A stretch of DNA of 64,000 nucleotides, taken from the NCBI GenBank assembly GCA_021414305.1, contig JAIOOS010000001.1, positions 74,694 to 138,693 on the forward strand. Reading direction: 5' to 3'. Shown here piece by piece: positions 32,186 through 40,501 of this stretch. This DNA comes from Burkholderiales bacterium. Lineage in GTDB: Bacteria; Pseudomonadota; Gammaproteobacteria; Burkholderiales; Burkholderiaceae_C. Both the position numbers and the translations under genes were made by a program. The first letter of the stretch is position 1; each line of letters opens with the position of its first letter. Under the pieces are notes generated by a model that was not told the DNA's origin, ran no database searches, and saw only the letters and a program-made list of their open reading frames with translations.

Positions 32186-32929
32186 ATGCTCTCGCCCCTG
32201 TCGTTCCATTCCCAATCGCCGCCGCTCGCCCTGCTGGCTTCCGAGCCCGCGCGGGCGTTGGTCGATTTCGTCGCCTCGCGTGCACCGAAGGCACCCGCGG
32301 CGGTCGGCGACGGCCATCGCGTCATCGTCTATCCCGGCCTCGGCGCGGGCAAGTGGAGCACGTCGCGCCTTCGCTCGGCGCTCGATGCCGCCGGCTTCGA
32401 GAGCGTCGACTGGGGCTTCGGCCAGAACCGCGGTCCGCGTGGCAGCCTGCCACACTGGCTGGAGCGGCTCGCCGCAGCGGCTGAAGAGGAGAGCGCGCGC
32501 GACGGCCGCAAGGTGAGCCTGGTCGGCTGGAGCCTCGGCGGGATCTATGCGCGCGAGATCGCGCGTGCGGTGCCCGCCGCGATCCGCCAGGTGGTGACGC
32601 TCGGCAGCCCGTTCGGCGCCGAGGCCGATGCCACCCATGCAGGCTGGCTCTATCGCCTGCTGAGCGGCTCGAAGCCGCCGCAGTCGCCCCGCTATCTGAA
32701 GGACCTTCGCCGTGCGTTGCCGGTACCCTCGACCTCGGTGTTCAGCAAGGCCGATGGCATCGTGCCGTGGCAGGGCTGCCTGCAGGCCGAAGGGCCGAAG
32801 TCGGAAAACGTCGAGGTGCCCGGCGTGAGCCACCTGGGCATGGGAACGCATCGGGCGGTGCTCGCGCTCGTCGCCGAGCGCCTGGCGCAACCCGAAGGCG
32901 CCTGGAAGCGACTGTCGCCGACGCACTGA
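32186..32929 (+). CDS. Alpha/beta hydrolase
   Basis: A 247-aa lipase/esterase-like alpha/beta-hydrolase. The nucleophile elbow is GWSLGG (about residues 112-117), the acid residue lies in SKADGIVPWQ and the histidine in VSHLGMGTHRAV near the C-terminus. The oxyanion region VIVYPGLGAGKWS is shortened compared with carboxylesterases and the protein resembles the YP_/PGAP1-like group acting on small esters. It stands alone between the Rieske gene and glucokinase. Substrate unknown. Confidence 0.82.
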   Translation: MLSPLSFHSQSPPLALLASEPARALVDFVASRAPKAPAAVGDGHRVIVYPGLGAGKWSTSRLRSALDAAGFESVDWGFGQNRGPRGSLPHWLERLAAAAEEESARDGRKVSLVGWSLGGIYAREIARAVPAAIRQVVTLGSPFGAEADATHAGWLYRLLSGSKPPQSPRYLKDLRRALPVPSTSVFSKADGIVPWQGCLQAEGPKSENVEVPGVSHLGMGTHRAVLALVAERLAQPEGAWKRLSPTH

Positions 32930-32992
32930 CGTCGGCTGGCCCCAAGCGATACTGACGCGCCGCGGGGCCATCGTCCCGCCGAGAGCCGGACG

Positions 32993-33988
32993 ATGACGGA
33001 CGACGCAGCGCCCTATCCCCGCCTGGTGGCCGACGTCGGCGGCACGCACGCCCGCTTCGGCTGGGTCGGCGAACCGGGCGCGGCGGTTTCCCTTGCAGCC
33101 ACCTACGCCTGCGCCGACTTTTCCGGCCTCGACGCGGTCATCGCGCGTTACCTCGACGAGCATGCCGAGGGTCGGGCACCGGTCGCGGCGGCGATCGCCG
33201 TTGCCGTGCCGGTCGATCGCGACCGGCTGACGATGACCAATCGTGCCTGGACCTTCTCCGTCACGGAGCTCGCCCGCACGCTGAGCCTCGAGCGCATCGT
33301 GGTCCTCAACGACTACGCGGCGCTCGCGCTCGCCCTGCCGGCGCTGGTGGCGCACGAGCTGCGCCAGGTCGGCGGCGGCGTCGCGGTTGCGGGCGCGCCG
33401 CTGGCGGTGCTCGGCCCCGGCACCGGGCTCGGCGTTTCGGGCCTGCTGCGCTCCGGCTCCTTACTGCTGCCGGTCCCCGGCGACGGCGGCCATGTCACGC
33501 TCGCCGCGGCCGATGCGGCCGAGGACCGGGTGATCGAATCGCTGCGCCGTCGCTTCGGTCATGTCTCGGCGGAGCGCGCGCTCTCTGGCGACGGCCTGGT
33601 GAACCTGTATCGGGCGCAGTGCGAGATCGCCGGTCGTGCACCCGAGGCGCTGACGGCGGCCGAGGTCACGGCTCGCGACCGGACCGGCAGCGACGCCGCG
33701 TGCCGCGCCGCCGTCGACCTGTTCTTCGCCTTCCTGGGCAGCATCGCCGGCAACCTGGCGCTGACGTTGGGTGCGCTCGGCGGCGTCTATGTCGGCGGCG
33801 GGATCGTGCCGCGGCTCGGCGAGCGGATCGCGCGCTCGCCGTTTCGCGAGCGCTTCGAGAGCAAGGGGCGCTATCGCGCCTGGCTCGCGGCGATTCCTTG
33901 CTGGGTGATCGATGCCGGCACGGCGCCAGCGCTGCGTGGCGCGAACCGCGCCCTCGACCAGGTTCCGCCGGGCGCCCGAACGGGCTAG
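32993..33988 (+). CDS. glk: Glucokinase
   Basis: A 331-aa cytoplasmic ATP-dependent glucokinase. The phosphate-binding segment LVADVGGTHARFGW lies at residues 10-23, the catalytic aspartate in VLNDYAALALALP, then LAVLGPGTGLGVSGL and GDGGHVTLAA with the sugar-binding glutamate-equivalent region, and the late GGVYVGGGIVPRL adenosine motif. Length and order fit the proteobacterial Glk (not ROK) family. Its TAG stop shares the palindrome CTAG with the stop of the convergent SRAP-like gene. Confidence 0.94.
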   Translation: MTDDAAPYPRLVADVGGTHARFGWVGEPGAAVSLAATYACADFSGLDAVIARYLDEHAEGRAPVAAAIAVAVPVDRDRLTMTNRAWTFSVTELARTLSLERIVVLNDYAALALALPALVAHELRQVGGGVAVAGAPLAVLGPGTGLGVSGLLRSGSLLLPVPGDGGHVTLAAADAAEDRVIESLRRRFGHVSAERALSGDGLVNLYRAQCEIAGRAPEALTAAEVTARDRTGSDAACRAAVDLFFAFLGSIAGNLALTLGALGGVYVGGGIVPRLGERIARSPFRERFESKGRYRAWLAAIPCWVIDAGTAPALRGANRALDQVPPGARTG

Positions 33989-34695
33989 AGCTCGGAGATC
34001 GCCGTGTCGAGCGGCATCGTGTTGGTCGAGTTGCGGGTCGTGCTCGGCGCCGGCTCGGCCTCGAGGTCGTCCTTGCCGAAGGTGCCGAAGTACATCGGCG
34101 CGCGGCCCGGCGTGGTGTCGAGCCACGCGTCGAAGTCTTCCTCGGCCAGCAGCACCGGGGTGCGCTTCTCCTGCACTTCGCCCTTGTCGTTGGTCGGGCG
34201 ATGGAAGCGCGAGAGCAGGGGATGCAGGTCGCAGTTGAGGGTGAGGATCGAAAAGCTCAGCATGCTTTCGCCGTCTTCGTCGATCCAGCGGTCCCAGAGC
34301 CCGGCGATGCTGAGCGGCGAACGATCGGTGCGGCGGATGCGCCAGCGCTCCGACTTCTTCGTGTCGTCGGCGTAGTAGGGGACGTAGAAGCACTGGGCCG
34401 GGACGATGCACCACTGCCGGCCGGCCCACGCGCCCTTGAAGGCCGAGCGGGCGGCCGCGGTCTCGGTACGTGCGTTCACGGTCGAGGCCGGCGGGCGCAT
34501 GCCCTTGGCCGTGGCGTGTTGCAGGCCGAAGCGGGCGAGCACCACCTCGCGCTGTGCCGCCGCACCGACGCCATAGCGACGGATGATCGGCGCGAAATCG
34601 CCGGCAACGACGTCGGTGCTCCACTCGTCGGGAAGCGTCTGCCCCCACTCGCGCTCGAGCTCGGCAGGCGTGGGAGCCAGGAAATTGGTCGCCAT
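33985..34695 (-). CDS. Degenerate SRAP (YedK/HMCES-like) domain protein lacking the catalytic cysteine
   Basis: A 236-aa protein with the SRAP fold: STVNARTET (Asn74), WCIVPAQCFYVPYYA, LSIAGLWDRW, FSILTLNCDLHPLLSRFHRP and the late LDT block. Active SRAP proteins begin with MCGR, where Cys2 forms the abasic-site crosslink. Here the protein begins MATNF, and an in-frame TAA lies four codons before ATG 34695, so no MCGR start exists. The conserved Glu of GFYEW is replaced by Val105. It probably cannot crosslink DNA in the usual way. TAAAGT six bases before the ATG suggests a leaderless mRNA. Confidence 0.85.
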   Translation of the reverse strand: MATNFLAPTPAELEREWGQTLPDEWSTDVVAGDFAPIIRRYGVGAAAQREVVLARFGLQHATAKGMRPPASTVNARTETAAARSAFKGAWAGRQWCIVPAQCFYVPYYADDTKKSERWRIRRTDRSPLSIAGLWDRWIDEDGESMLSFSILTLNCDLHPLLSRFHRPTNDKGEVQEKRTPVLLAEEDFDAWLDTTPGRAPMYFGTFGKDDLEAEPAPSTTRNSTNTMPLDTAISEL

Positions 34696-34701
34696 CCCGT
34701 C

Positions 34702-34707
34702 ACTTTA
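34702..34707 (-). promoter_or_regulatory. -10-like element six bases before the SRAP-like gene
   Basis: TAAAGT on the minus strand, separated from ATG 34695 by GACGGG. No purine-rich ribosome site is present, consistent with a leaderless transcript. Confidence 0.4.
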
Positions 34708-34850
34708 GCGCCGCCCGGCGGACTGTGGGGCGGCTTCTGCGTTGCCGGAAGTGAACTGCGCCACGCTGGCCGGGCCTGACACGCGTCCCGCCGCGACCCT
34801 CACAGGGCTGCAGGCGTTGGCAGGAAGGACGAAGCGTCTGGCCGGAGGAA

Positions 34851-35204
34851 TCAATCGAGGAGGTAGGGGCATGACAGGTACCCCGCGGGCTTTCCACAGG
34901 CTCGATCCGTGTTCCGGCAACCGCTGCTGCGATTCGCGCCGAGGAGGGGCGAGGTGCCGGCTCCGGCGCACGCTGCCGCCCGACTCCGTGCCCGCGCGTC
35001 GCGCAGCTTGTCCCACGCGTCGATCGCGAGAAGGGCAAGCACGCCGGCACTGATCGCATAGAAGAACCACGAGGGACCGCGCATCGTGACGATCCGCAAG
35101 ACCACGCCGCCGGTCAGGGCGCCGACCAGCAGCGCCGTCAGTGCAACGCTCCACCTGACGGCGAACTTCGGGGCGCCCCGCGTGGCGGGGCGAGGCTTGA
35201 CCAT
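34851..35204 (-). CDS. Small two-helix membrane protein
   Basis: A 117-aa protein with a basic N-terminus and two transmembrane segments (about residues 16-38 and 48-64), then a charged helix (DAWDKLRDARARSRA) and a Cys/Gly-rich tail of low complexity. ATG 35204 is preceded by GGAG at a normal distance; a longer start at 35273 is less likely. I do not recognise the family. The tail after about residue 80 looks poorly conserved, so the stop could be correct but the C-terminus is uncertain. The 150 bases between its end and the SRAP gene show nothing clear. Confidence 0.5.
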   Translation of the reverse strand: MVKPRPATRGAPKFAVRWSVALTALLVGALTGGVVLRIVTMRGPSWFFYAISAGVLALLAIDAWDKLRDARARSRAAACAGAGTSPLLGANRSSGCRNTDRACGKPAGYLSCPYLLD

Positions 35205-35303
35205 GTCGGCTCTCCGATGACGAGCCACCACTTTGCGCGGGCCCGCCCGGTCGGTCTGTGCGCGACCGAACATATGGATCGGCGCCCTTGATCCAGCGCA
35301 ATG

Positions 35304-36140
35304 TCAGACGGCGACCGGCGCCTTGATTCCCGCGTGCGGGTCGTAGCCGACGACCGAGAAGTCCTCGAGCGCGTAGTCGAAGATCGTCGCCGGGCGGCGG
35401 GAGATCTCCAGCGTCGGGTACGGGCGCGGCTCGCGCGAGAGCTGGAGTTCGACCTGCTCGGCGTGGTTGCTGTAGATATGGCAGTCGCCGCCGGTCCAGA
35501 TGAAGTCGCCGACGTCGAGGTCGCACTGCTGCGCCAGCATGTGCGTGAGCAGGGCGTAGCTGGCGATGTTGAAGGGCACACCGAGGAAGATGTCGGCGCT
35601 GCGCTGGTAGAGCTGGCAGCTGAGCCGGGGCCGCTCGCCGGGTGCGGCCGCGGGCGCGACGTAGAACTGGAAGAACGCGTGGCAGGGCAGCAGCGCCATC
35701 TCGGGCAGCGCGGCGACGTTCCAGGCGCTGACGATGATGCGGCGCGAGTTCGGCTCGTGCCTGAGCTGCTCGACGACGCGCGCGATCTGGTCGACGTGGC
35801 CGCCGTCGGGCGTGGGCCACGAGCGCCACTGCACGCCGTACACCGGCCCGAGGTCGCCGTTCGGCGCGGCCCATTCGTCCCAGATCGTGACGTCGCGCTC
35901 CTGCAGCCAGCGGGCGTTGCCGTCGCCGCGCAGGAACCAGAGCAGCTCGAGGATGATCGAGCGCAGGTGCACCTTCTTGGTCGTCACCAGCGGAAAGCCT
36001 TCGCTCAGGTCGAAGCGCATCTGGTGGCCGAACACGCTCTTCGTGCCGGTGCCGGTGCGGTCGCCCTTGATCACGCCGTGGTCGCGGACGTGGCGCATGA
36101 AGTCTTCGTACTGGGAGCGGATGGGGCGGGCGGCTTGCAT
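35304..36140 (-). CDS. thyA: Thymidylate synthase
   Basis: A 278-aa enzyme that methylates dUMP to dTMP using methylenetetrahydrofolate. Recognisable elements are [19 protein letters not shown] (dUMP phosphate binding), [14 protein letters not shown], the catalytic cysteine in [35 protein letters not shown] and [12 protein letters not shown] 36140 gives the normal start; the frame is open further upstream but the family N-terminus begins here. GATAAT lies six bases before the ATG (36147-36152), suggesting leaderless expression. No dihydrofolate reductase gene follows within the window. Confidence 0.97.
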   Translation of the reverse strand: MQAARPIRSQYEDFMRHVRDHGVIKGDRTGTGTKSVFGHQMRFDLSEGFPLVTTKKVHLRSIILELLWFLRGDGNARWLQERDVTIWDEWAAPNGDLGPVYGVQWRSWPTPDGGHVDQIARVVEQLRHEPNSRRIIVSAWNVAALPEMALLPCHAFFQFYVAPAAAPGERPRLSCQLYQRSADIFLGVPFNIASYALLTHMLAQQCDLDVGDFIWTGGDCHIYSNHAEQVELQLSREPRPYPTLEISRRPATIFDYALEDFSVVGYDPHAGIKAPVAV

Positions 36141-36603
36141 CCTTCGATTATCGAACGTCTCCGTGCTCGGAGTCGGGTTGACGAAGCCGTGGTCGGGCGC
36201 CCGTCCGGGCACGACCTCGGCGGTTGGCTCGCTGCGCGAGCCAACTCCCCTGCGCTGCTCGGATCCGGGGCCTGCCGCAGAACTCGCTACGTTCGCTTCG
36301 CTCACTGCGCTCAAACAGGCTGCGGCAAGTCAGATTGACGGTCGCGCGCTGCGCGCGCTGGCCCCGGCCCCTGCGCTGCTCGGCGCCTCCCACGCGCCCG
36401 GCCGCGCACCCGACCACGGCTTCGCCGGTACGCACGGAAACGCGGACGCCTGGCCGCGTCGGTGCTCGTCGCACAGACCAGGTGTTCTGCGGCGGCCCCG
36501 CGACCGAGCAGCGCAGGGGAGTCAGGCTCGCGCAGCGAGGCTGACCGCCAAGGTCGCACGCCGATGGGTGCACGACCCCGGCTTTGCCAACCAACCAAAG
36601 ACT
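36141..36603. repeat. Intergenic mosaic of inverted and direct repeats
   Basis: No gene is evident in this 463-base gap between thyA and the ABC exporter. CCCCTGCGCTGCTCGG occurs at 36247-36262 and 36368-36383 and inverted at 36504-36519. The first and third copies are flanked by hairpins at 36223-36245 (perfect 10-base stem GTTGGCTCGC, 3-base loop) and 36521-36545 (11-base stem, one mismatch). CGAAGCCGTGGTCGGG at 36182-36197 returns inverted at 36409-36424. TGCCGCAG/CTGCGGCA brackets 36273-36327. The pattern fits nested copies of an interspersed extragenic repeat. Confidence 0.7.
36147..36152 (-). promoter_or_regulatory. -10-like element six bases before thyA
   Basis: GATAAT on the minus strand matches five of six bases of TATAAT and is separated from ATG 36140 by CGAAGG. 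This is the same geometry as before several other genes in the window. Confidence 0.45.
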
Positions 36604-38394
36604 TCAGCGATCGAACTGCAACGCCGCCAATCTTGAATACAAGCCACCGGCCGCCACCAGCTCCGCGTGCGTGCCGGTCTCGACGATCTGGCCCGCCTCC
36701 ATCACGACGATCCGGTCCGCTTTCTGCACTGTGGAAAGACGATGGGCGATGACGATCGTCGTGCGATGGCGCATCGCCGATTCGAGCGCAGCCTGGACCA
36801 TGCGCTCGCCCTCGGCGTCTAGCGCGCTGGTCGCTTCGTCGAGCAGCAGCAGCGGCGGATTCTTCAGCATCGCCCGCGCGATCGAGATCCGCTGCCGCTG
36901 CCCGCCCGAGAGGCGCACGCCCCGTTCGCCGAGGAAGGTCTTGTAGCCCTCGGGCAGGGCGCTGATGAAGTCGTGCGCGTAGGCCGCGGTGGCCGCGGCG
37001 ATCACTTCCTCGTCGCTCGCCTGCGGCCGGCCGTAGCGGATGTTCTCCATCGCGTCGGCCGAGAAGATCACGCTGTCCTGCGGGACGATGCCGATCCGGC
37101 CGCGCAAGGCGTCGAGGGCGACGCGCTCGACCCGGGCGCCGTCGATCCGCACCGCCCCCGACTCGACGTCGTAGAAGCGCAGGATGAGCTGGAACACCGT
37201 GCTCTTGCCGGCGCCGCTCGGGCCGACGAGGGCGACTGTCTCGCCCGGCGCCACGCCGAGGCTGAAGTCGATCAGCGTCGGGTGCTGCGGGCGGGACGGA
37301 TAGCGGAAGGTCACGTTCTCCAGCGCGACCGACGCCCCGCCCGAGGACGCCGGCAACGGCTCCGGCGCCGGCGGCGAAACCACCGGCGAACGCAGCTGCA
37401 GGAGCTCCATCAGCCGCTCGGTCGCTCCGGCTGCGCGCAGCAGGTCGCCGTAGACCTCGGACAGCACGGCGACACTGCCGACCAGGATGATCACGTAGAC
37501 GACCGTCTGGCCGAGGTGGCCGGCGCTGATGTCGCCGTGCAGCACCGCCTGCGTGCCCTGGTACAGGCCCCAGAGCAGCGCGCCGAAGGTCGCGCTGATG
37601 ATGAAGGCGACCATGAACGAGCGCAGCCGCGTCCGCCGCACGGCGGTGGCGAATGCCCGCTCGGTCGATTCGCCGAAGCGCAGCGCCTCGCGGTCTTCCT
37701 GGAGGTAGCTCTGCACCACCGGCACCGCGTTCAGCACCTCGGCGGCGATCGCGCTCGAGTCGGCGACGCGGTCCTGGCTGGCGCGCGAGAGGCGCCGCAC
37801 CCGGCGGCCGAAGTAGACCGTCGGCAGCACGATCAGGACCAGGATCGCCAGCACCTGCGTCATCACCACCGGGTTGGTGACGATCAGCATGATCATCGCG
37901 CCGACGCCCATCACCGCGTTGCGCAGGCCCATCGAGAGGCTCGAGCCGACGACGGTCTGCACCAGAGTCGTGTCGGTGGTCAGCCGCGACAGCACCTCGC
38001 CGGTCTGGTTGGTCTCGAAGAACTCCGGGCTCTGGCGGACGACGTGCGAGTAGACCGCGCTGCGCAGGTCGGCGGTGACCCGCTCGCCGAGCCAGCTCAC
38101 CATGTAGAAGCGCAGCGCCGAGAACACGCCGAGGGCGATGCCGACGCCGAACAGGGCGACGAAGTGCTCGCGCAGCGCCATCACCCGCGAGCCCGAGTCA
38201 CTGGCGATGAAGCCTTCGTCGATCAGCCCGCGCAGGGCCACCGGGAACACGAGCGTGCTCGCCGCGGCGAGCACCAGGAAGACGGCGGCGAGGACGATCC
38301 GGCCGCGATAGGGCCGCAGGAAGGGCAGCAGGCCCGAGAGCGAGCGCACGTCCCGCGCCGGAGCAGGCGGGGAAGACGGAGACGGGCCGGGCAT
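36604..38394 (-). CDS. ABC exporter (half-transporter, MsbA/BmrA-like)
   Basis: A 596-aa fused transmembrane-nucleotide-binding exporter that works as a homodimer. Six transmembrane helices occupy about residues 25-320. The ATPase has Walker A GPSGAGKST, the Q-loop around GIVPQDSVIFSADAMENI, signature LSGGQRQRISIARA, Walker B LLLLDEATSALD and the H-loop IVIAHRLSTV. It resembles lipid/multidrug ABCB exporters; cargo is not predictable. The gene is divergent from the MarR-controlled efflux operon, with 118 bases between starts that contain MarR-type palindromes, so co-regulation is likely. TAGACT lies six bases before ATG 38394. Confidence 0.94.
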   Translation of the reverse strand: MPGPSPSSPPAPARDVRSLSGLLPFLRPYRGRIVLAAVFLVLAAASTLVFPVALRGLIDEGFIASDSGSRVMALREHFVALFGVGIALGVFSALRFYMVSWLGERVTADLRSAVYSHVVRQSPEFFETNQTGEVLSRLTTDTTLVQTVVGSSLSMGLRNAVMGVGAMIMLIVTNPVVMTQVLAILVLIVLPTVYFGRRVRRLSRASQDRVADSSAIAAEVLNAVPVVQSYLQEDREALRFGESTERAFATAVRRTRLRSFMVAFIISATFGALLWGLYQGTQAVLHGDISAGHLGQTVVYVIILVGSVAVLSEVYGDLLRAAGATERLMELLQLRSPVVSPPAPEPLPASSGGASVALENVTFRYPSRPQHPTLIDFSLGVAPGETVALVGPSGAGKSTVFQLILRFYDVESGAVRIDGARVERVALDALRGRIGIVPQDSVIFSADAMENIRYGRPQASDEEVIAAATAAYAHDFISALPEGYKTFLGERGVRLSGGQRQRISIARAMLKNPPLLLLDEATSALDAEGERMVQAALESAMRHRTTIVIAHRLSTVQKADRIVVMEAGQIVETGTHAELVAAGGLYSRLAALQFDR

Positions 38395-38400
38395 CGACGA

Positions 38401-38406
38401 AGTCTA
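38401..38406 (-). promoter_or_regulatory. -10-like element six bases before the ABC exporter gene
   Basis: TAGACT on the minus strand, separated from ATG 38394 by TTCGTCG-like bases (38395-38400). It is identical in sequence and spacing to the element before the DUF4124-P450 operon. I see no good -35. Confidence 0.4.
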
Positions 38407-38476
38407 GGCGAGGCCCCGTCGCGCGGTCCTGCCCGGAAAGAAAGCCCATGCAATGAAAGCATATGCAGACAAAGCC

Positions 38477-38505
38477 TTGACATTAACTGCCTAGGCATGT
38501 ATATT
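38477..38505 (+). promoter_or_regulatory. Strong sigma70 promoter with MarR-type palindrome in the spacer
   Basis: TTGACA (38477-38482) is a perfect -35, and after 17 bases TATATT (38500-38505) is a near-perfect -10. TGCCTAGGCA (38488-38497), a perfect 10-base palindrome, lies between them where a bound repressor would block RNA polymerase. A second palindrome, GCATATGC (38459-38466), lies just upstream. The predicted start at about 38512 abuts ATG 38513, so the mRNA would be leaderless. Confidence 0.8.
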
Positions 38506-38512
38506 CCAACCC

Positions 38513-39007
38513 ATGTCCCGCGCACCGTCACCGTCCCCCGCCTGCTTCTACAGCGCCGCCGGCTACAGCGCCGACGAGAGCGTGGGCTACCTGATGAAGC
38601 GGGTGATGATGAGCATCACCCAGGCGGCCGACAAGCACCTCGAGCCGCAGGGCATCACCCACGCGCAGTGGGGCCCGCTCTTCATGCTGCGGCGCTTTCG
38701 CGCCTCCACCGTGGCCGAGCTGGCGCGCGAGCTGCAGACCGACCCGGGAGCGATGACGCGCCTGCTCGACCGGCTCGAATGCAAGGGCTTCTGCCGGCGC
38801 GTCCGCTCCACCGACGACCGGCGCGTCGTCAACATCGAGCTCACGCCCGAGGGCGAGGTCGCGGCCGACAAGGTGCCGGCGGAGCTGGCGCAGATCCTCA
38901 ATGAACACCTCGCCGGCTTCTCGAAGGCCGAATGGACCCAACTGAAAGGACTCCTGCGCCGCATGCTGGAAAACGGCGAAGCGGCAGCGGCGAGGTCGGC
39001 GAAATGA
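38513..39007 (+). CDS. MarR family repressor of the efflux operon
   Basis: A 164-aa winged-helix regulator like EmrR/MprA. The DNA-binding part is ASTVAELARELQTDPGAMTRLLDRLECKGFCRRVRS (about residues 64-98) with wing DDRRVVNIELTPEG. Cytoplasmic ligands of the efflux pump typically release such repressors. It is the first gene of a marR-oprM-emrA-emrB operon; its stop overlaps the next ATG. The palindrome in its own promoter points to autorepression and control of the whole operon. Confidence 0.92.
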   Translation: MSRAPSPSPACFYSAAGYSADESVGYLMKRVMMSITQAADKHLEPQGITHAQWGPLFMLRRFRASTVAELARELQTDPGAMTRLLDRLECKGFCRRVRSTDDRRVVNIELTPEGEVAADKVPAELAQILNEHLAGFSKAEWTQLKGLLRRMLENGEAAAARSAK

Positions 39008-40467
39008 GCCTCTGCAATCCCGAAACCAGGAGCCGGGCCCAGGCCGTGGCCCGCACGCTGACCACGATCGTCATCGCCCTGACCTCGACGGTCGTGATCG
39101 CCCTCGCGGGCTGCGCCAGCTCCTCGGGCATCGCGCCGAGCGCCACCCTGGTCGACCCGGCCAAGGTCGGCGTCTCGGCCGCGCCCGCAGCGCCGCTCGC
39201 GCCCGACTGGTGGCAGGGCTTCGCCGACAAGGATCTCGCGGCGCTCATCGACCAGGCCGTGGCCGGCTCGCCGAGCCTGCGTGTCGCCCAGGCGCGGGTC
39301 GCTCGGGCCGCGGCCAATGCCGGCATCGCCCGCGCCGCCGAAGGACCGCAGCTCACCGGCTCGTTCGACGCCACCCGCCAGCGCTACACCGAGAACGGCA
39401 TCTATCCGCCCCCGCTCGCGGGCTCGGTCAACGACAGCGCCTCGCTGCAGCTCAACGGCTCGTGGGAGCTCGACCTGTTCGGCCGCAACCGGGCCGCGCT
39501 CGACGCGGCGATCGGCGCGCAGCGCGCGGCCGAGGCCGACGCCGCGGCGGCGCGGGTCGTGCTCGCGGTCAACGTCGCCCGCAGCTACGTGCAGCTCGCT
39601 CGCCTGCTCGAGCAGCGCGAGGTGCTGCAGCGCTCGCTGACGCAGCGCGACCAGGTCCTCGGCCTGATCCGCCAGCGCGTCTCCGCCGGCCTCGATACCA
39701 CCGCCGAGCTGTACCTCGGCGAAGGCGCGCTGCCGGAAACCCGGGCGCAGATCGAAGGCACCGACGAGCAGATCGCGCTCACCCGCCACGCCATCGCCGC
39801 GCTCGCCGCGCTGCCCCCCGACGCCGCCGACAAGCTGGCGCCGCGCCTCTCGGCGGTGCGTGCCGTGCCCGTGCCCGAGCTCGTGCCCGCCGACCTGCTC
39901 GGCCGCCGTGCCGACATCGTCGCCGCGCGCTGGCGGGTCGAGGCGGCAAGCGGCGACGTTGCCGCGGCGCGGGCGCAGTTCTATCCGAACATCAACCTCG
40001 TCGCCTTCGTCGGCCTCTCGACCCTCGGCCTCGACCGGCTGCTGCAGGCGGGCAGCGCGCAGTACGGCGTCGGCCCGGCGATCCGCCTGCCGATCTTCGA
40101 TTCCGGGCGGCTGCGCGCCAACCTCAGCGGCCGCACGGCCGAGCTCGACGCCGCCATCGCCGGCTACAACGGCAGCGTGATCGACGCGGTGCACGATGTC
40201 GCCGACCAGATCAGCTCGTCGCGCTCGCTCGAGCGGCAGCTGCGCGAGCAGGGCGACGCGGTCGCTTCGGCCGAGCGCGCCTACGACGTGGCCACGCAGC
40301 GCTATCGCGCCGGCCTCGCGACCTACCTCACGGTGCTCAGCGCCGAAACCAACGTGCTCGCGCAGCGCCGCCTCGGCGTCGACATCCGTGCCCGCACGCT
40401 CGACACCCAGATGCTGCTGGTGCGTGCGCTCGGCGGCGGCTATGTCGCCCCGGCCGCCGTGTCCTGA
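39004..40467 (+). CDS. Outer-membrane efflux lipoprotein (NodT/OprM family)
   Basis: A 487-aa TolC-like channel subunit. The signal peptide ends in the lipobox LAGC (about residues 34-37), so the mature protein is lipid-anchored in the outer membrane. Two repeats of the outer-membrane factor domain follow, with WWQGFADKDLAALIDQAVAGSPSLRVAQARV near the start (shown here only as landmarks WWQGF and SLRVAQARV), WELDLFGRNRAALDAA, and VPADLLGRRADIVAARW in the second half. ATG 39004 overlaps the marR stop. It provides the outer channel for the EmrAB pump encoded next. Confidence 0.93.
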   Translation: MSLCNPETRSRAQAVARTLTTIVIALTSTVVIALAGCASSSGIAPSATLVDPAKVGVSAAPAAPLAPDWWQGFADKDLAALIDQAVAGSPSLRVAQARVARAAANAGIARAAEGPQLTGSFDATRQRYTENGIYPPPLAGSVNDSASLQLNGSWELDLFGRNRAALDAAIGAQRAAEADAAAARVVLAVNVARSYVQLARLLEQREVLQRSLTQRDQVLGLIRQRVSAGLDTTAELYLGEGALPETRAQIEGTDEQIALTRHAIAALAALPPDAADKLAPRLSAVRAVPVPELVPADLLGRRADIVAARWRVEAASGDVAAARAQFYPNINLVAFVGLSTLGLDRLLQAGSAQYGVGPAIRLPIFDSGRLRANLSGRTAELDAAIAGYNGSVIDAVHDVADQISSSRSLERQLREQGDAVASAERAYDVATQRYRAGLATYLTVLSAETNVLAQRRLGVDIRARTLDTQMLLVRALGGGYVAPAAVS

Positions 40468-40501
40468 GCACGGCGCCGCCTCTTCTCCGGAGAACCTTTC
40501 G

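Noticed and set aside
34742-35053. Plus-strand frame with GAGGAGG before an ATG near 34871
   Set aside because: The protein is Arg/Cys-rich without pattern, and the opposite strand encodes a plausible two-helix membrane protein.
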